20,452 nucleotides of DNA from a virus. The notes under the pieces are model-generated. The model ran no database searches and had not been told where the DNA came from. It worked only from the letters and a program-made list of their open reading frames with translations. The position numbers and the translations under genes were made by a program. Shown here piece after piece: positions 20,199 to 20,452 of the stretch; position 1 is the stretch's first letter; every line of letters starts with the position of its first letter. The stretch lies in the IMG/VR virus record IMGVR_UViG_3300026304_000010, positions 1-20,452 of that record; one strand, given 5' to 3'.

Positions 20199-20452
20199 CT
20201 ATTGTTCTAACGACGCTTCGATGTACTCACGGCGGCTCTTGCCGCTGGCATCGATCTTTGCCAGCAAGTCTTCGCGGATTGGCAGAGATACAGTAGTATA
20301 TCTGCCTTGTATCTCTTTCGGGCGACCTACGCGCTCACCTAGACTTAGATTGTTGTCTTTTGCTGTACTCCGTATCCAGTCTTCAAGTTCTCGCACGCTC
20401 GTAAACTCATAGAGTTCGCCGAGCCATTCAACCTTGTAGAAGCTCTGATCTG
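20199..20452 (-). CDS. Partial protein with C-terminal ribbon-helix-helix-like domain (at least 84 aa)
   Basis: The frame is open to the right edge of the window. A GTG at 20396 is possible, but the upstream in-frame sequence reads as a normal protein ('FYKVEWLGELYEFTSVRELEDW'), so the gene is probably cut by the window end. The last 33 residues ('RYTTVSLPIREDLLAKIDAS...KSRREYIEASLEQ') fit a ribbon-helix-helix DNA-binding fold: a short strand with alternating T/V/L residues, then two helices. It may be a regulator of this cluster or of the palindromic operators at 16481-16535, which is speculative. The N-terminal part is unassigned. Confidence 0.6.
   Translation of the reverse strand, partial: DQSFYKVEWLGELYEFTSVRELEDWIRSTAKDNNLSLGERVGRPKEIQGRYTTVSLPIREDLLAKIDASGKSRREYIEASLEQ

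Noticed and set aside
1-20452. tRNA genes, insertion sequences, integrase and attachment sites
   Set aside because: I looked for these on both strands and saw no cloverleaf, transposase or recombinase motifs, or att-like duplication.

Overview
The window is a stretch of a tailed double-stranded DNA phage or prophage with siphovirus architecture. It opens in the last codons of what is probably the major capsid protein. It then runs rightward through head completion, tail tube, tail chaperones, tape measure, tail hub, fibres and lysis genes. The host is not shown directly. An amidase endolysin with a separate C-terminal domain, and no spanin-like lipoprotein seen, fit a monoderm (Gram-positive-like) host. 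The style of the tail hub, the LamG-like domains and the endolysin C-terminus recalls phages and prophages of Chloroflexota (Ktedonobacteria) or Actinomycetota; this is recollection of family style, not a search result. No integrase, terminase, portal or DNA replication gene is visible, so lytic or temperate life style cannot be decided here.

Positions 1-15745 form one dense rightward late operon. Its order is capsid end, a virion protein, gp6-like connector, head-tail adaptor, a four-cysteine zinc-finger protein, gp10-like neck protein, DUF3168-like tail terminator, two tandem paralogous tail-tube proteins, tail chaperone, tape measure (625 aa), a 1447-aa hub, two small membrane/coiled-coil proteins, a Gp80-like protein, a virion protein, a repeat-rich fibre, a BppU_N-like protein and the endolysin. 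The chaperone carries a classic A_AAA_AAG slippery site that gives a G/GT-type fusion by -1 frameshifting. The hub appears to be split by an insertion of about 1000 residues containing nested beta-sandwich and LamG-like domains. The endolysin gene has a perfect internal Shine-Dalgarno (SD) sequence before an in-frame ATG, as in endolysins that make their C-terminal domain separately.

Positions 15702-16569 hold two leftward genes that interrupt the lysis region. The 134-aa gene is a self-contained unit: a strong sigma70-type promoter, two matching palindromes (GTCATG-N6-CATG[A/T]C) and a terminator at its stop codon. The 101-aa gene downstream has its own extended -10 only 7 bp before its ATG, which suggests a leaderless mRNA. 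Rightward expression resumes with a holin-like protein (16570) and, from a separate extended -10 promoter, a chain of small coupled genes of unknown function. The chain ends in two tiny membrane proteins and a perfect 10-bp-stem terminator (19322-19349).

Positions 19362-20452 are a leftward cluster of four small genes. The gene cut by the right edge ends in a ribbon-helix-helix-like domain. The other three each have the same intercistronic leader, a GCCC/GGGC hairpin followed by AGAAAG and the start codon.
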